This document shows positions 43,598 through 53,230 of a DNA stretch of 64,000 bases, one piece after another; position 1 is the stretch's first letter, and each line of letters opens with the position of its first letter. The stretch spans positions 2,881,001 through 2,945,000 of the forward strand of contig NZ_CP132336.1 of the NCBI RefSeq assembly GCF_030758315.1, given 5' to 3'. The DNA comes from Pararhizobium sp. IMCC3301. Lineage in GTDB: Bacteria; Pseudomonadota; Alphaproteobacteria; Rhizobiales; GCA-2746425. Under the pieces are notes generated by a model. The model saw only the letters and a list, made by a program, of their open reading frames with translations. It was not told where the DNA came from and did no database searches. Position numbers and translations under genes: made by a program.

Positions 43598-43606
43598 ACT
43601 TATTGA

Positions 43607-44089
43607 ATGCTGGTACGCGGTGAAGATTCCCTGGCGCGGCAACTTGCCGATGGCCGTCAAAGTGACAGGGCGCTGATGATCCAGCGTGGGGTCGGACGCA
43701 TGCTGTTCGGCCAGAGATTTTCCATTGTCAGTGAACTGACGCTGGCTTCCGGACGGCGTGCCGACATCATGGCGCTGTCGCCCAGGGGTGATGTCTGGAT
43801 TGTCGAGATCAAATCATCGGTCGCCGATTTCAAGGCTGACACGAAATGGCCTGACTATAAGGATTATTGCGACCGGATGTTCTTTGCCAGCCATGAAGAT
43901 GTGCCCTCGGAGCTGTTTCCGCCGGAGCAGGGTCTGATCATGGCCGATGCATTCGGTGCAGATATTCTGCGCGATGCGCCCGAACACCGCCTGTCAGCTG
44001 CCCGCCGCAAGGCAGTGATGCTGCGGTTTGCATCGGCAGCGGCCACTCGGTTGCACCATCTTTCAGATCCGGGCCTCAACGGACTTTGA
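43607..44089 (+). CDS. mmcB: MmcB-family DNA-repair protein
   Basis: 160 residues with a PD-(D/E)xK nuclease-like core: ELTLASGRRADIMALSPRGD carries the Asp, and VWIVEIKSSVADF carries the ExK pair, followed by DYKDYCDRMFFA. This matches the MmcB family, implicated in DNA-damage tolerance with ImuABC mutasome in Caulobacter. No LexA box (GTTC-N7-GTTC type) was seen upstream. The gene starts ten bases after the peptidase stop. Confidence 0.85.
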   Translation: MLVRGEDSLARQLADGRQSDRALMIQRGVGRMLFGQRFSIVSELTLASGRRADIMALSPRGDVWIVEIKSSVADFKADTKWPDYKDYCDRMFFASHEDVPSELFPPEQGLIMADAFGADILRDAPEHRLSAARRKAVMLRFASAAATRLHHLSDPGLNGL

Positions 44090-44113
44090 CAGGTGCGTCA
44101 GCCCGACCGCCGA

Positions 44114-44656
44114 TCAGCGCGGCGCGCGTTTAGACAAAATGCGCTGCAGGGTGCGGCGGTGCATTGACAGGCGTCGCGCCGTCTCCGAGACATTACGATC
44201 GCAAGCTTCGAATATGCGTTGAATATGCTCCCACCGCACCCGGTCAGCTGACATCGGGTTTTCTGGTGGGGTTGGCATTTCATCTTCGGTTCGCGTCAGG
44301 GCGCCATAGAGCTGCTCCGCATCGGCAGGCTTTTCCAGATAGTCAAATGCCCCCAGTTTGACCGCCGCCACCGCCGTGGCAATGCTGCCATAGCCAGTCA
44401 GAATGACGATCCGCGCCTTCGGGTTGCGGTCGCGAAGCCGGGCCACCAGATCAAGTCCGTGGCCATCCGGCAGTCGAATATCAATGATTGCAAAATCCGG
44501 TGCATCCCGGTCGACGACCACATTAGCATGAGCCATGGTTTCAACCGGCGTGACGGAAAAACCCTGGCTCTCAAGCGTGCGTGCAATGCGGTTTGAAAAA
44601 ATGGAATCGTCATCAACCAGCAATAATTCTCTGACTGACTGCTTTGACGACGCCAT
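44114..44656 (-). CDS. regA: ActR/RegA-type response regulator
   Basis: About 180 residues from the ATG at 44656 (MASSKQSVRELLLVDDD); a longer frame to 44746 adds unrelated residues. The receiver domain has the acidic LLVDDDS pocket, phospho-acceptor Asp in IIDIRLPDGHGLDL, Thr in ILTGYGS and Lys in YLEKP. A proline-rich linker leads to the Fis-type HTH NVSETARRLSMHRRTLQRIL, nearly invariant in RegA/ActR/PrrA. It globally controls redox-responsive genes. The cognate RegB/ActS kinase is not adjacent in this window. Confidence 0.93.
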   Translation of the reverse strand: MASSKQSVRELLLVDDDSIFSNRIARTLESQGFSVTPVETMAHANVVVDRDAPDFAIIDIRLPDGHGLDLVARLRDRNPKARIVILTGYGSIATAVAAVKLGAFDYLEKPADAEQLYGALTRTEDEMPTPPENPMSADRVRWEHIQRIFEACDRNVSETARRLSMHRRTLQRILSKRAPR

Positions 44657-44844
44657 AATGTCTTTCGAAAAGTCCAATGTACCACCCCGGATAGAATAAA
44701 TTCGGGTCGCAACGTGCGACATGCTGACCTTGGTTATATGGCGCAAAATGTGGACGGCAAATAATCACCCGCAACTGCGACAATACGGCGCAGATGGGTG
44801 TGAATTATTGAGACTATGGCGTTAAATAGCGGGCCGCAGCGGGT

Positions 44845-46662
44845 CTAGTCGCTCATTTTCAGGGCCGCAATGAATGCGTCCTGCGGAATGTCGACCTTGC
44901 CGAACTGGCGCATTTTCTTTTTGCCCGCTTTCTGCTTCTCCAGCAGCTTGCGTTTGCGGGTCACATCGCCGCCATAACATTTGGCGGTGACATCCTTACG
45001 CAGGGCGGCAATGGTTTCCCGGGCAATGATTTTTCCGCCAATGGCAGCCTGGATCGGAATTTTGAACATGTGGCGCGGGATCAGCTCTTTCAGCGTCTCG
45101 CACATATCGCGGCCGCGCCGTTCCGACTGGCTGCGATGGACCAGCATGGCCAGCGCATCCACCGGTTCCGCATTCACCAGCAATGACAGTTTGACCAGAT
45201 CGCCGGCCCGGTATTCGTTGATCTGATAATCGAAGCTGGCATAGCCTTTGGAGATCGATTTAAGCCGGTCATAGAAGTCGAAGACAACTTCGTTGAGCGG
45301 CAGATCATATTGAACCATCGCCCGGCTGCCGACATAGGACAGATCAATCTGCAGGCCGCGGCGGTCCTGGCACAGTTTCAGGATCGGACCGAGATATTCA
45401 TCAGGGGTCAGGATGGTTGCCCGAATCCAGGGTTCGCGGATTTCCTCGATTTTCATCACGTCCGGCAGATCAGCGGGATTGTGAAGCTGGGCTTCCGTGC
45501 CGTCAATCATGGTCAGTTCATAGACCACGCTTGGCGCGGTTGCGATCAGATCCAGATTGAATTCACGTTCCAGCCGTTCCTGGATGATTTCCAGATGCAG
45601 CAGGCCGAGAAAGCCGCAGCGAAAGCCGAATCCAAGCGCCGCAGAAGTTTCCATTTCGAACGAGAAACTTGCATCATTCAGGCGCAATTTTCCCATTGCA
45701 GCCCGCAAATCTTCAAATTCGCCCGCATCGACAGGAAACAGCCCGCAGAATACAACCGGCTGGGCCGGCTTGAAACCCGGCAGCGCCTTGCTCGTCGGAC
45801 GGCGATCCTCGGTAATCGTATCGCCAACCCGTGTGTCGGCGACTTCTTTGATGGATGCCGTCAGAAAGCCGATTTCACCGGGTCCAAGCTCGTCTACGGT
45901 CACCAGTTTCGGCGTGAACACGCCCACCCTGTCAACATCATAGGCGGCATTGGTGCCCATCATCCGGATTTTCTGACCCCTTTTAAGTTTGCCATCGACA
46001 ATCCGCACCAGCACGATGACGCCAAGATAAGCATCATAGTAACTGTCAACCAGCATCGCTTTCAGCGTGGCATCAGGGTCGCCCGCAAGCTTGCCCTTTG
46101 CCGGTGAGGGCAGTCGGGCCACAATGGCTTCCAGAACCTTGTCGATGCCAAAGCCTGTTTTCGCGGAAATTTCGATTGCGTTCGACGCATCCAGCCCGAT
46201 CACTTCCTCGATCTGTTCCTTGACCCGCTCGACATCGGCTGCCGGCAGATCAACCTTGTTCAGAACCGGCACAATTTCATGATCGTTGTCGATCGCCTGA
46301 TAGACATTGGCCAGGGTCTGTGCCTCGACGCCCTGGCTGGCATCGACCACCAGCAGCGAGCCTTCACAGGCGGCCAGTGAGCGGCTGACTTCATAGCCAA
46401 AATCAACATGGCCGGGCGTATCAATCAGGTTCAGAATATAGGTGATGCCGTCCAGCGCCTTATAGTGCAGCCGTACAGTCTGCGCCTTGATGGTGATGCC
46501 GCGTTCACGCTCGATATCCATACTGTCGAGCACCTGGGCCTTCATCTCGCGGATTTCCAGCCCGCCGGTGAGTTGAATCAGCCGGTCGGCAAGCGTCGAC
46601 TTGCCATGATCGATATGGGCAACGATGGAAAAATTTCGGATGGTCTCGATAGGTGTTGTCAT
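44845..46662 (-). CDS. lepA: Elongation factor 4 (LepA) GTPase
   Basis: 605 residues, the usual length. G1 is [14 protein letters not shown]3 is DTPGHVDF, G4 is NKVDLP, and the LepA-specific C-terminal domain with [13 protein letters not shown] and [20 protein letters not shown] is complete. It is a ribosome-associated translational GTPase that influences initiation and back-translocation. It is a single minus-strand gene followed by the regA-like gene. Confidence 0.97.
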   Translation of the reverse strand: MTTPIETIRNFSIVAHIDHGKSTLADRLIQLTGGLEIREMKAQVLDSMDIERERGITIKAQTVRLHYKALDGITYILNLIDTPGHVDFGYEVSRSLAACEGSLLVVDASQGVEAQTLANVYQAIDNDHEIVPVLNKVDLPAADVERVKEQIEEVIGLDASNAIEISAKTGFGIDKVLEAIVARLPSPAKGKLAGDPDATLKAMLVDSYYDAYLGVIVLVRIVDGKLKRGQKIRMMGTNAAYDVDRVGVFTPKLVTVDELGPGEIGFLTASIKEVADTRVGDTITEDRRPTSKALPGFKPAQPVVFCGLFPVDAGEFEDLRAAMGKLRLNDASFSFEMETSAALGFGFRCGFLGLLHLEIIQERLEREFNLDLIATAPSVVYELTMIDGTEAQLHNPADLPDVMKIEEIREPWIRATILTPDEYLGPILKLCQDRRGLQIDLSYVGSRAMVQYDLPLNEVVFDFYDRLKSISKGYASFDYQINEYRAGDLVKLSLLVNAEPVDALAMLVHRSQSERRGRDMCETLKELIPRHMFKIPIQAAIGGKIIARETIAALRKDVTAKCYGGDVTRKRKLLEKQKAGKKKMRQFGKVDIPQDAFIAALKMSD

Positions 46663-46673
46663 GGGCGGCTAAT

Positions 46674-46835
46674 GAGATCGTTTCATGGTTGTATTGAATA
46701 TGGTTGTATTGAATTATGTGACCCGGTTTGCGAGTCAACTTGCCCGATGCGCCGCATCGCGCGGCGTTGACAGTCTCGCCGGAGCATAGGGTCGGTAATT
46801 ACAGTTGCTGTAAAGCAGCCGTGGAACGATCTAGC
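46674..46835. repeat. Dispersed intergenic repeat, second copy
   Basis: Begins AGATCGTTTCATGGTTGTAT (46675-46694), related to the ends of the element at 4418-4694. It contains GTCAACTTGCCCGATGCGCC (46734-46753) and GCGGCGTTGAC (46761-46771), the same internal inverted pair, and ends with GTGGAACGATCTA, an imperfect complement of its start. A 15-bp unit ATGGTTGTATTGAAT is tandemly duplicated at 46685-46714. It lies between lepA and trmB. Confidence 0.7.
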
Positions 46836-46881
46836 ACCGGCTGTGTGTCCGGCAAAGCTTTTTGTGCACATGTCCGGGACG

Positions 46882-47583
46882 TCATTCCACGCGCTCAAAC
46901 GTCAGATAGCTCGGTTGACGGCCAGCGCGTATCGCTTTGGCCTCGTAACGGGTGCCGGGCCAGCCGTCAAAGGCACCGCCTTCGGTCTGCGACCAGTCAT
47001 TGGCGCGACTTGCGACCCATCGGAAGCTTTGATGATCATGGCACTGATTCAGCGTCCAGCCGACATAATGCTCAATGTCACTCGCAAACAGGAACAGCCC
47101 GCCCGGCTTCAGCGCCCGCTCGATACGATCCAGATTGCGCTGCGAGACAAAGCGCCGCTTCCAGTGTTTGAATTTCGGCCAGGGATCAGGATATAACAGA
47201 AACACACGCCCAAGCGAACCGGCCGGCAGCCAGTCCAGCAATGCGCCCGCATCATCATCATGCAGGCGAATATTGCCGGGTTTGGCAGCATCGATTTTTA
47301 CCAGCGCCTGGGAGAGGCCGTTGACAAACGGCTCAACGCCAATGAAGCCGACAGCAGGGTTGGCTTCAGCGCGCTGCAACAGATGTTCGCCACTGCCAAA
47401 CCCGATTTCCAGAAAGACAGAATCTGCGCCGTTGAACAGAGTGGTCAGTTCGGCCGGGGCCGGCTTCGCGGTGTCCAGCTTCAATTGCGGCAACAGTTGA
47501 TCCATCAGCGCAGCGGCGGCAGGTTTCAGCGGTTTGGTTTTCCGCCGGCCGATGAACTCGCTTCTTTTTGTCCGTCGGATCAT
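46882..47583 (-). CDS. trmB: tRNA (guanine-N7-)-methyltransferase
   Basis: 233 residues. The SAM-binding motif VFLEIGFGSGEHLLQRA and the TrmB signature RVFLLYPDPWPKFKHWKRRFV are intact, as is the C-terminal GTRYEAKAIRAGR. It makes m7G46 in the variable loop of tRNAs. It lies seven bases after the metK stop, and metK-trmB adjacency is common in Rhizobiales. Confidence 0.95.
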   Translation of the reverse strand: MIRRTKRSEFIGRRKTKPLKPAAAALMDQLLPQLKLDTAKPAPAELTTLFNGADSVFLEIGFGSGEHLLQRAEANPAVGFIGVEPFVNGLSQALVKIDAAKPGNIRLHDDDAGALLDWLPAGSLGRVFLLYPDPWPKFKHWKRRFVSQRNLDRIERALKPGGLFLFASDIEHYVGWTLNQCHDHQSFRWVASRANDWSQTEGGAFDGWPGTRYEAKAIRAGRQPSYLTFERVE

Positions 47584-47590
47584 TCAGAAA

Positions 47591-48760
47591 TCAGAAAGCG
47601 GACTGCAAAGCGTCCACCAGATCGGTTTTTTCCCACGAGAACCCGCCATCGGAATCAGGTGTGCGGCCGAAATGTCCATAGGCAGCAGAGCGCGCATAGA
47701 TCGGACGGTTGAGGGCGAGGTGTTCGCGGATGCCCCGCGGTGTCAGGTCCATCAACTCCCTGAGCACGCTGGCCAGCTTTTGTTCATCGACTTCGCCGGT
47801 GTCGTGCAGATTGACGTAAAGTGACAATGGCTGCGGCACACCAATGGCATAGGACAGTTGCAGTGTGCAGCGTTCGGCCATCCCGGCGGCCACGACGTTT
47901 TTCGCCAGATATCGTGCTGCATAGGCCGCAGAGCGGTCCACCTTGGTGGGGTCCTTGCCGGAAAACGCGCCGCCGCCATGGGGTGCAGCGCCGCCATAGG
48001 TATCTACAATGATTTTGCGTCCGGTCAGGCCGCAATCGCCATCGGGGCCGCCAATGACGAATTTTCCGGTCGGGTTGACATGCCAGACGGTTTCATCGGT
48101 CAGCCAGCCATCGGGAAGGGTCCGGCGGATATGGGGTTCAACTATGCCGCGCACATCATCGGACGACAGGTTTTCATCCAGATGCTGTGTTGACAGCACC
48201 AGCGATGTTGCCCGCACAGGCCGGGAGTCCTCATAGGCCAGGGTAATCTGGGTTTTTGCATCCGGTCCCAACACAGCGGCATCGCCGCTTTTGCGGGCCT
48301 GCGCCAGATTCTGAAGAATTCGGTGGGCATAGTGGATCGGAGCCGGCATCAAATCCGGTGTTTCCAGGCAGGCATAGCCGAACATGATGCCCTGGTCACC
48401 CGCGCCCTCATCCTTGTTGCCATTGGCATCAACGCCCTGGGCAATATGGTCGGATTGTTTGTGGACAAGTACTTCCACATCGCAGGTCTGCCAGTGAAAG
48501 CCTTCCTGTTCATAGCCGATGTCGCGAATGGCCTTGCGCGCCAGCGAGACCATCACCTCGCTGTCGATCTCTTCAGGTCCGCGGCTTTCCCCGGCAATGA
48601 CAACGCGGTTGGTTGTCGCCAGTGTTTCAATCGCTGTGCGCGACTGGTCATAAGCCGCCAGATAGGCGTCAACGATTTCATCGGAAATCCGATCACAGAC
48701 TTTGTCGGGATGGCCTTCGGACACGGATTCACTGGTGAACAGATAATTTTTCAGGGACAC
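47591..48760 (-). CDS. metK: S-adenosylmethionine synthetase
   Basis: About 389 residues from the GTG at 48760, which gives the conserved start [20 protein letters not shown]; the longer in-frame extension to 48841 ([10 protein letters not shown]...) is not family-like. Motifs: [12 protein letters not shown] (His, ATP), [12 protein letters not shown] (ATP-binding hexapeptide region), [20 protein letters not shown] (phosphate loop). It makes SAM from methionine and ATP, supplying TrmB, MiaB and other methylases encoded nearby. I looked for a SAM-type riboswitch in 48761-48957 and did not recognise one. Confidence 0.95.
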   Translation of the reverse strand: MSLKNYLFTSESVSEGHPDKVCDRISDEIVDAYLAAYDQSRTAIETLATTNRVVIAGESRGPEEIDSEVMVSLARKAIRDIGYEQEGFHWQTCDVEVLVHKQSDHIAQGVDANGNKDEGAGDQGIMFGYACLETPDLMPAPIHYAHRILQNLAQARKSGDAAVLGPDAKTQITLAYEDSRPVRATSLVLSTQHLDENLSSDDVRGIVEPHIRRTLPDGWLTDETVWHVNPTGKFVIGGPDGDCGLTGRKIIVDTYGGAAPHGGGAFSGKDPTKVDRSAAYAARYLAKNVVAAGMAERCTLQLSYAIGVPQPLSLYVNLHDTGEVDEQKLASVLRELMDLTPRGIREHLALNRPIYARSAAYGHFGRTPDSDGGFSWEKTDLVDALQSAF

Positions 48761-48960
48761 GAAATGGCTGCCTTTGCATTTGTCGCGGCCGGTGCGCCGC
48801 ACACATAACAATCCGGCCCCGCACGGAACTTGCGAGGCCATATAAGGAATTCGTTATGTGCCGGTTTTTGGGATGATCGTCAAGGCTTGTCTGCCGCTTG
48901 AAATACACTGGCTCACACCGGGTCTATTTGAACAGGCCGCCAGCCCGACAGAACGCTCCG

Positions 48961-49392
48961 TTATTCTTCCGGTTCGCCTGCCATGGAGCGGACGAGATCG
49001 ACCACGCGTTTGCGCAGTTTCGGGTCCTGTATTTTCACGAAGGCCCGGTTTAACTGCAAACCCTCGCTGGAGGACAGGAATTCCATGACATGGCTGGTGG
49101 CACCGGATTCGACCAGGTCCTTTGTCGCAATCGGTGATACATCCGGCGCATCTTCAAAGAAGAACGCAACAGGCGCCTGGAGGATATTGGCAATCGCCTG
49201 CAGGCGGCTGGCACCAATACGGTTGGTGCCCTTTTCATATTTCTGGACCTGCTGGAAGGTGATGCCAAGTTGCTCGCCGAGCTTTTCCTGGCTCATATTC
49301 AGCATCATCCGACGCAACCGCACCCGGCTTCCCACATGAGCATCAATTGGATTTGGGCGTTTTTTATTAATTGGCTTTGGTTTGTCATTCAT
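48961..49392 (-). CDS. XRE-family transcriptional regulator (PraR-like)
   Basis: 143 residues from the ATG at 49392; a start six codons earlier (49410) is less likely. The helix-turn-helix is visible as RVRLRRMMLNMSQEKLGEQL plus GITFQQVQKYEKGTNRIGAS, followed by a C-terminal sensor-less region. The sequence closely resembles the small rhizobial regulator between lnt and metK (PraR-type), linked to quorum sensing and biofilm control in Rhizobium. A 21-bp palindrome lies 120 bp upstream and may be its own operator. Confidence 0.88.
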   Translation of the reverse strand: MNDKPKPINKKRPNPIDAHVGSRVRLRRMMLNMSQEKLGEQLGITFQQVQKYEKGTNRIGASRLQAIANILQAPVAFFFEDAPDVSPIATKDLVESGATSHVMEFLSSSEGLQLNRAFVKIQDPKLRKRVVDLVRSMAGEPEE

Positions 49393-49410
49393 GGCGCGCA
49401 CTTTAATCAT

Positions 49411-49532
49411 AACTGTAAAATCAGGATCGATAGACTGGCCTCATGCGACGCAGTTGCACCGCAGAACTACTGATCGTCGCGAAATATGTCGTAACTTACA
49501 GTTCCTTCTTTATCGTGCGAAATTCGCACGAT
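49411..49532. promoter_or_regulatory. Operator-like inverted repeats upstream of the XRE regulator
   Basis: A perfect 21-bp palindrome at 49512-49532 has arms ATCGTGCGAA and TTCGCACGAT around a central A. Closer to the gene, AACTGTAA (49411-49418) and TTACAGTT (49496-49503) form a spaced inverted pair. Both lie in the 234-bp region between lnt and the XRE gene, where only the XRE promoter is expected, suggesting autoregulation. Confidence 0.55.
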
Positions 49533-49626
49533 CAATGAAAAAACTGCGATATTTGCAAATCACAACTTGTGATGTCCGGGTAGGGTCAGGAGAACCTTGG
49601 CGTTTCATCTTAGAGATGTGTTGGTT

Positions 49627-51360
49627 TTACTTGGAGCTATGTGGCTTCCCAAAAATCCGTCCGCAAATCAGTATCGTGCTCAAAAGAGTCATCAGCAAGG
49701 CGAAGGGAATATCTCTGAAGCGGCTGTAAAACGTGTCGGCAAGCACTTCCGGCAAGGCAGTGTCGATGATGCCTTCAGTGCCGAGCGGCAGACTTTGCTC
49801 AACGCGTCCGAACCCGTCCACGACAGCGCTGATACCGGTATTGGCCACCCGGATCAGGGGCAGTCCTTCTTCGACCGCCCGCATTCTGGCCTGCTGGAAA
49901 TGCTGGTACGGCCCTGCGAGACGGCCAAACCAGGCATCATTGGTCAGATTCACAATCCATTGCGCAGATCTGGCGCCTGAACCTGTGGCGCGGATGTCGC
50001 GATCAGAAAACCCGTCATGATCGGCTGCGGAAAATCCTGGAAAAATCGCTTCATAGCAAATCAACACACGCATTGGCGGCAATGCCACATCGAGCGGGTC
50101 GGAAGCTGCAGCTGGGCCGGGATCCATCAGGTTGCTGCCTGTCCCGGATGCAAACCCACCCGGAACAGTCACCAGATTGGCAATTCCGAAGCGCTCCAGA
50201 AGGTCCATGAAAGGCATGAATTCACCAAATGGCACGAGACGCTGCTTGTCATAAAATCCCACCGGCTCGGCGCGGTCATTAAAGGCGATCATTGAGTTGT
50301 AGAATTTCAGATCCGGAGGTGCCGGAGGTGCCGGAGATGCCAGAGCTAATTGTGACAAAGCTGAATCCAGCGGCCTGACGCGGACAGCACCGGCCAGAAG
50401 CATCACCCCTTTCGGCAACAATGCATCGATCCGTGACAAGGCATTGGAATTCTGCAGCACCAGAAATGGAAAGGCCGATTCCGGCCAGATCAGAGCATCG
50501 ATCTGGTCCAGTCCGGGTGCGGCACTCAGATCGAGATGGGTTTGAAAAACCGCCTCTTCATTGCCCTGACGCCATTTGTCCCGCTGACTGATGTTGGGTT
50601 GCAGCAGCCGCAGCATGACCGGAGCGGTGTCACTTCCCGCAGGTAGCGGCTGTGCAAGCCGCCAGAAGCCGAACGTGGTATGACCCGCGAGCGCCGCTGC
50701 CGCGACCAGCAGCACCGCCAAAGACGGCCAATTTCTGGACCCGTTGACTGGCAAAAAAAATAGCGCGGGACTCGATGCCACAAGAACCGTCAGCAAGGTA
50801 ACGCCCCACAGCCCGAGCACACTTGCGCTCTGCATGAACAGCGGGGTCGGCATCGCGGCGTAACCAAGCGCGTTCCACGGAAACCCCGTCAGAATATGGC
50901 CGCGCAGATATTCAGCCAGTGTGAAAAACACCACCAGGCTGAGAATTTTCTCCGCATTGGAGCGCCACAACAGAACGCTTCCTGCCGCCGCAAGGCCCCA
51001 GAACAATCCCAGGCCCGCCGGAATTCCGGCCACAGCAAATGGCAGGGCCCAGGCAAATGTCCAGCCATCGACCAGCACCGCCGAGCCAATCCACCACAGA
51101 CCTGCAAGGAAATAACCGAAACCGAAACACCAGCCGAGCCAGGCCGCCATCCGTATTTTCCGGCCCAATGTCCCGCAAATTGTCTGGTCGGCAACGGCGC
51201 TGTCGAGAATCAGGCAGAATCCGCTGAACGAGATCAGAAGCGCCGGCGAGAAATGAACCGGCGCCATTGCCAGCGCCGCGAATGCTCCGAGCAGGATCAC
51301 ACTTGCCGCTCTGCGTCTGCCGCGCAGCGAGAGCAGCGATTTCAACATGGAGTGCACCAT
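49627..51360 (-). CDS. lnt: Apolipoprotein N-acyltransferase
   Basis: About 577 residues from ATG 51360; 51348 is also possible. Six or more N-terminal membrane segments precede the nitrilase-like periplasmic domain. The catalytic triad is visible: Glu in ALIWPESAFPF, Lys in FYDKQRLVPFGE and Cys in RVLICYEAIFPG. It transfers the third acyl chain to lipoproteins in the inner membrane. It follows the CorC-like gene after about 100 bp, as in most Rhizobiales. Confidence 0.93.
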   Translation of the reverse strand: MVHSMLKSLLSLRGRRRAASVILLGAFAALAMAPVHFSPALLISFSGFCLILDSAVADQTICGTLGRKIRMAAWLGWCFGFGYFLAGLWWIGSAVLVDGWTFAWALPFAVAGIPAGLGLFWGLAAAGSVLLWRSNAEKILSLVVFFTLAEYLRGHILTGFPWNALGYAAMPTPLFMQSASVLGLWGVTLLTVLVASSPALFFLPVNGSRNWPSLAVLLVAAAALAGHTTFGFWRLAQPLPAGSDTAPVMLRLLQPNISQRDKWRQGNEEAVFQTHLDLSAAPGLDQIDALIWPESAFPFLVLQNSNALSRIDALLPKGVMLLAGAVRVRPLDSALSQLALASPAPPAPPDLKFYNSMIAFNDRAEPVGFYDKQRLVPFGEFMPFMDLLERFGIANLVTVPGGFASGTGSNLMDPGPAAASDPLDVALPPMRVLICYEAIFPGFSAADHDGFSDRDIRATGSGARSAQWIVNLTNDAWFGRLAGPYQHFQQARMRAVEEGLPLIRVANTGISAVVDGFGRVEQSLPLGTEGIIDTALPEVLADTFYSRFRDIPFALLMTLLSTILICGRIFGKPHSSK

Positions 51361-51456
51361 ATTACAGCACCTGTCTTGATTGACGGGCCTGCACAATTGG
51401 ACTCAGTCAGCCAACAGGCCGCTAACGGCCAAGGGGAAGTGGCGTCGGTGAAAAGC

Positions 51457-52641
51457 CTATTGCGGAGTGCTCGGGGTTTCAGTGTGCGGCAAATTCGCCG
51501 GCTCCTGGGCGCTGGGATCGGAAGTCGTCGGTTCCCGGTTACGATTGGTGGCAATCTTGCTGCCGATCTTGCGGCGTCGGCGGTGGATACGCAGCCGTTT
51601 GATGCGCCGTGGATCAGCTTCCAGAACTTCAATCTCAAACGGTCCGGGTGCCGGAATAAGCTCGCCGCGAATTGGAATTCTGCCGACCAGTCCGTAGACC
51701 AGCCCACCAAGGGTATCGGCATCCTCGGAATATTCGCCAAGTGTGAATTCCGGTCCGATAACCCTGACAACTTCATCCAGATCGGTTTTTGCGTCGGCAA
51801 CAAAACTGGTCTCGCTTTCGGCGACAATTGTGGGCTTTTCATCCTCGTCATGCTCATCTTCAATGTCACCGACAATGGTTTCCACAAGGTCTTCCATCGA
51901 GACAAGCCCGTCCGTACCGCCATATTCATCAATGACCAGCGCCATCTGAATACGGGCCACCTGCATTTTTGCCAGCAACGCCGATGCTTTCATTGATGGC
52001 GGGACAAACAGCACCGGCCGAATGAGTGCGGTGTCTTCCAGAGAGGCCGCCAGATCAATCTGCCGCAAATCCAGATCACCCGCCATTTTGCGCCGTCGCT
52101 TGACACCGGGATCCGGTTTGTAATCCGCTGTCTTGGTCATGTAGACCAGCACATCCTTGATGTGGACCATGCCGCGCGGATCATCCAGCGTGTCACCGAA
52201 CACCGGCATGCGGGAATGCCCTGCATTGCGGAACAGGTGCAGTAATTCGGCCAGATTGGTGGTGATGGAAACTGCATCAACATCGCCGCGAGGCACCATG
52301 ACATGCTCTACCCGCACATCGCGCAACGCCAGAATATTGCTCAGGAACATCCGTTCATCGGCGCTGAAATGGCCGTCATCGAAACTGTCATCAGACAGCG
52401 CGAATTGCAGGTCCTGGCGGATGCTGCCATTTTTGATGCCAAGGATTTTCTTGAACCGGCCCAGAATGCCATCCCGGCTGGAGCCGTTCAATGTTTCCGG
52501 GTTGGTGTTTTCCTGGGGCAGGGGAACTGAAGAAACGCTCAAACTGGGTGCGGACTCGCCAGATTGGTCAGATGAACTTTCAGCAGAGCTGTCAGATTTT
52601 CTGACAGAATTTGAAGAGGCGGGCATTTCTGCGATTCTCAA
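51457..52641 (-). CDS. CorC/HlyC-family CBS-domain protein
   Basis: 394 residues: a Ser-rich disordered N-terminus (about 1-60), then two CBS domains (VRVEHVMVPRGDVDAVSI and the following repeat with IRPVLFVPPSMKASALL), VIDEYGGTDGLVSMEDLVE and a C-terminal CorC_HlyC (transporter-associated) domain (TLGGLVYGLVGRIPIRGELI). No membrane segment is present, as in E. coli CorC/YbeX. The ybeY-corC-lnt order is conserved widely; the family is linked to Mg/Co efflux and to ribosome function. The start could be one of several near 52641. Confidence 0.9.
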   Translation of the reverse strand: MRIAEMPASSNSVRKSDSSAESSSDQSGESAPSLSVSSVPLPQENTNPETLNGSSRDGILGRFKKILGIKNGSIRQDLQFALSDDSFDDGHFSADERMFLSNILALRDVRVEHVMVPRGDVDAVSITTNLAELLHLFRNAGHSRMPVFGDTLDDPRGMVHIKDVLVYMTKTADYKPDPGVKRRRKMAGDLDLRQIDLAASLEDTALIRPVLFVPPSMKASALLAKMQVARIQMALVIDEYGGTDGLVSMEDLVETIVGDIEDEHDEDEKPTIVAESETSFVADAKTDLDEVVRVIGPEFTLGEYSEDADTLGGLVYGLVGRIPIRGELIPAPGPFEIEVLEADPRRIKRLRIHRRRRKIGSKIATNRNREPTTSDPSAQEPANLPHTETPSTPQ

Positions 52642-52720
52642 TGTGTCTTATTTCAAAAAATGTAGGCCATGCTTGGCGTTTTGACACGTCCTTTGTGGCG
52701 GATTTCCGATCCGCACGGCT

Positions 52721-53230
52721 TTACACTGCCATATAAGGGTCAACAATTCCCAAACCTAGAAGAATTTCCACTTCCTGCCCTTCCATGTCCTCGGCCTCTG
52801 CATCGTCTTCATGATCAAAACCTGCCAGATGCAGAACGCCGTGGACAATCAGATGGGTCAGATGGTCCTGCAGGGATTTGCCGGTCTCGTCAGCTTCACG
52901 CAACACGGTATCATAGCTGATTGCAATATCGCCAAGATAAAGCGCCCCGCTGTCTGCATCCGGTTGTTCGTCCTCATTGGCAAAGGAAAGCACATTGGTC
53001 GGCTTGTCCTGATTGCGAAAGCGGGCATTCAGATCCTGCACCTGGGCGTCATCGGTCAGCAGCACCGTGGCTTCAAGGGCACCTGAATAATTGATCACCG
53101 GCTGACAGGCCTGTGCCACCCTTGCGCAAAGACCGGCAGGATCGGGAACATCCTGCCAGCGCGGATCGCCGGCCACACAGTTCAACCGGAACTGTCCCGG
53201 TTCCGGTTCAGGCGCAGTTCCGTCAGGCAT
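52721..53230 (-). CDS. ybeY: Endoribonuclease YbeY
   Basis: 169 residues from ATG 53230. The longer in-frame extension overlaps phoH by nearly 90 bp and is not family-like. The zinc motif HLIVHGVLHLAGFDHEDD (HGxLHLxGxDH) and NVLSFANEDEQ are present. It is a single-strand RNase for 16S rRNA 3' end maturation and ribosome quality control. It overlaps phoH by eight bases and precedes corC, the standard phoH-ybeY-corC-lnt arrangement. Confidence 0.95.
   Translation of the reverse strand: MPDGTAPEPEPGQFRLNCVAGDPRWQDVPDPAGLCARVAQACQPVINYSGALEATVLLTDDAQVQDLNARFRNQDKPTNVLSFANEDEQPDADSGALYLGDIAISYDTVLREADETGKSLQDHLTHLIVHGVLHLAGFDHEDDAEAEDMEGQEVEILLGLGIVDPYMAV

Noticed and set aside
48761-48957. Possible SAM riboswitch upstream of metK
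   Set aside because: I looked for SAM-II and SAM/SAH-type conserved segments by eye and found none; a covariance-model search would settle it.
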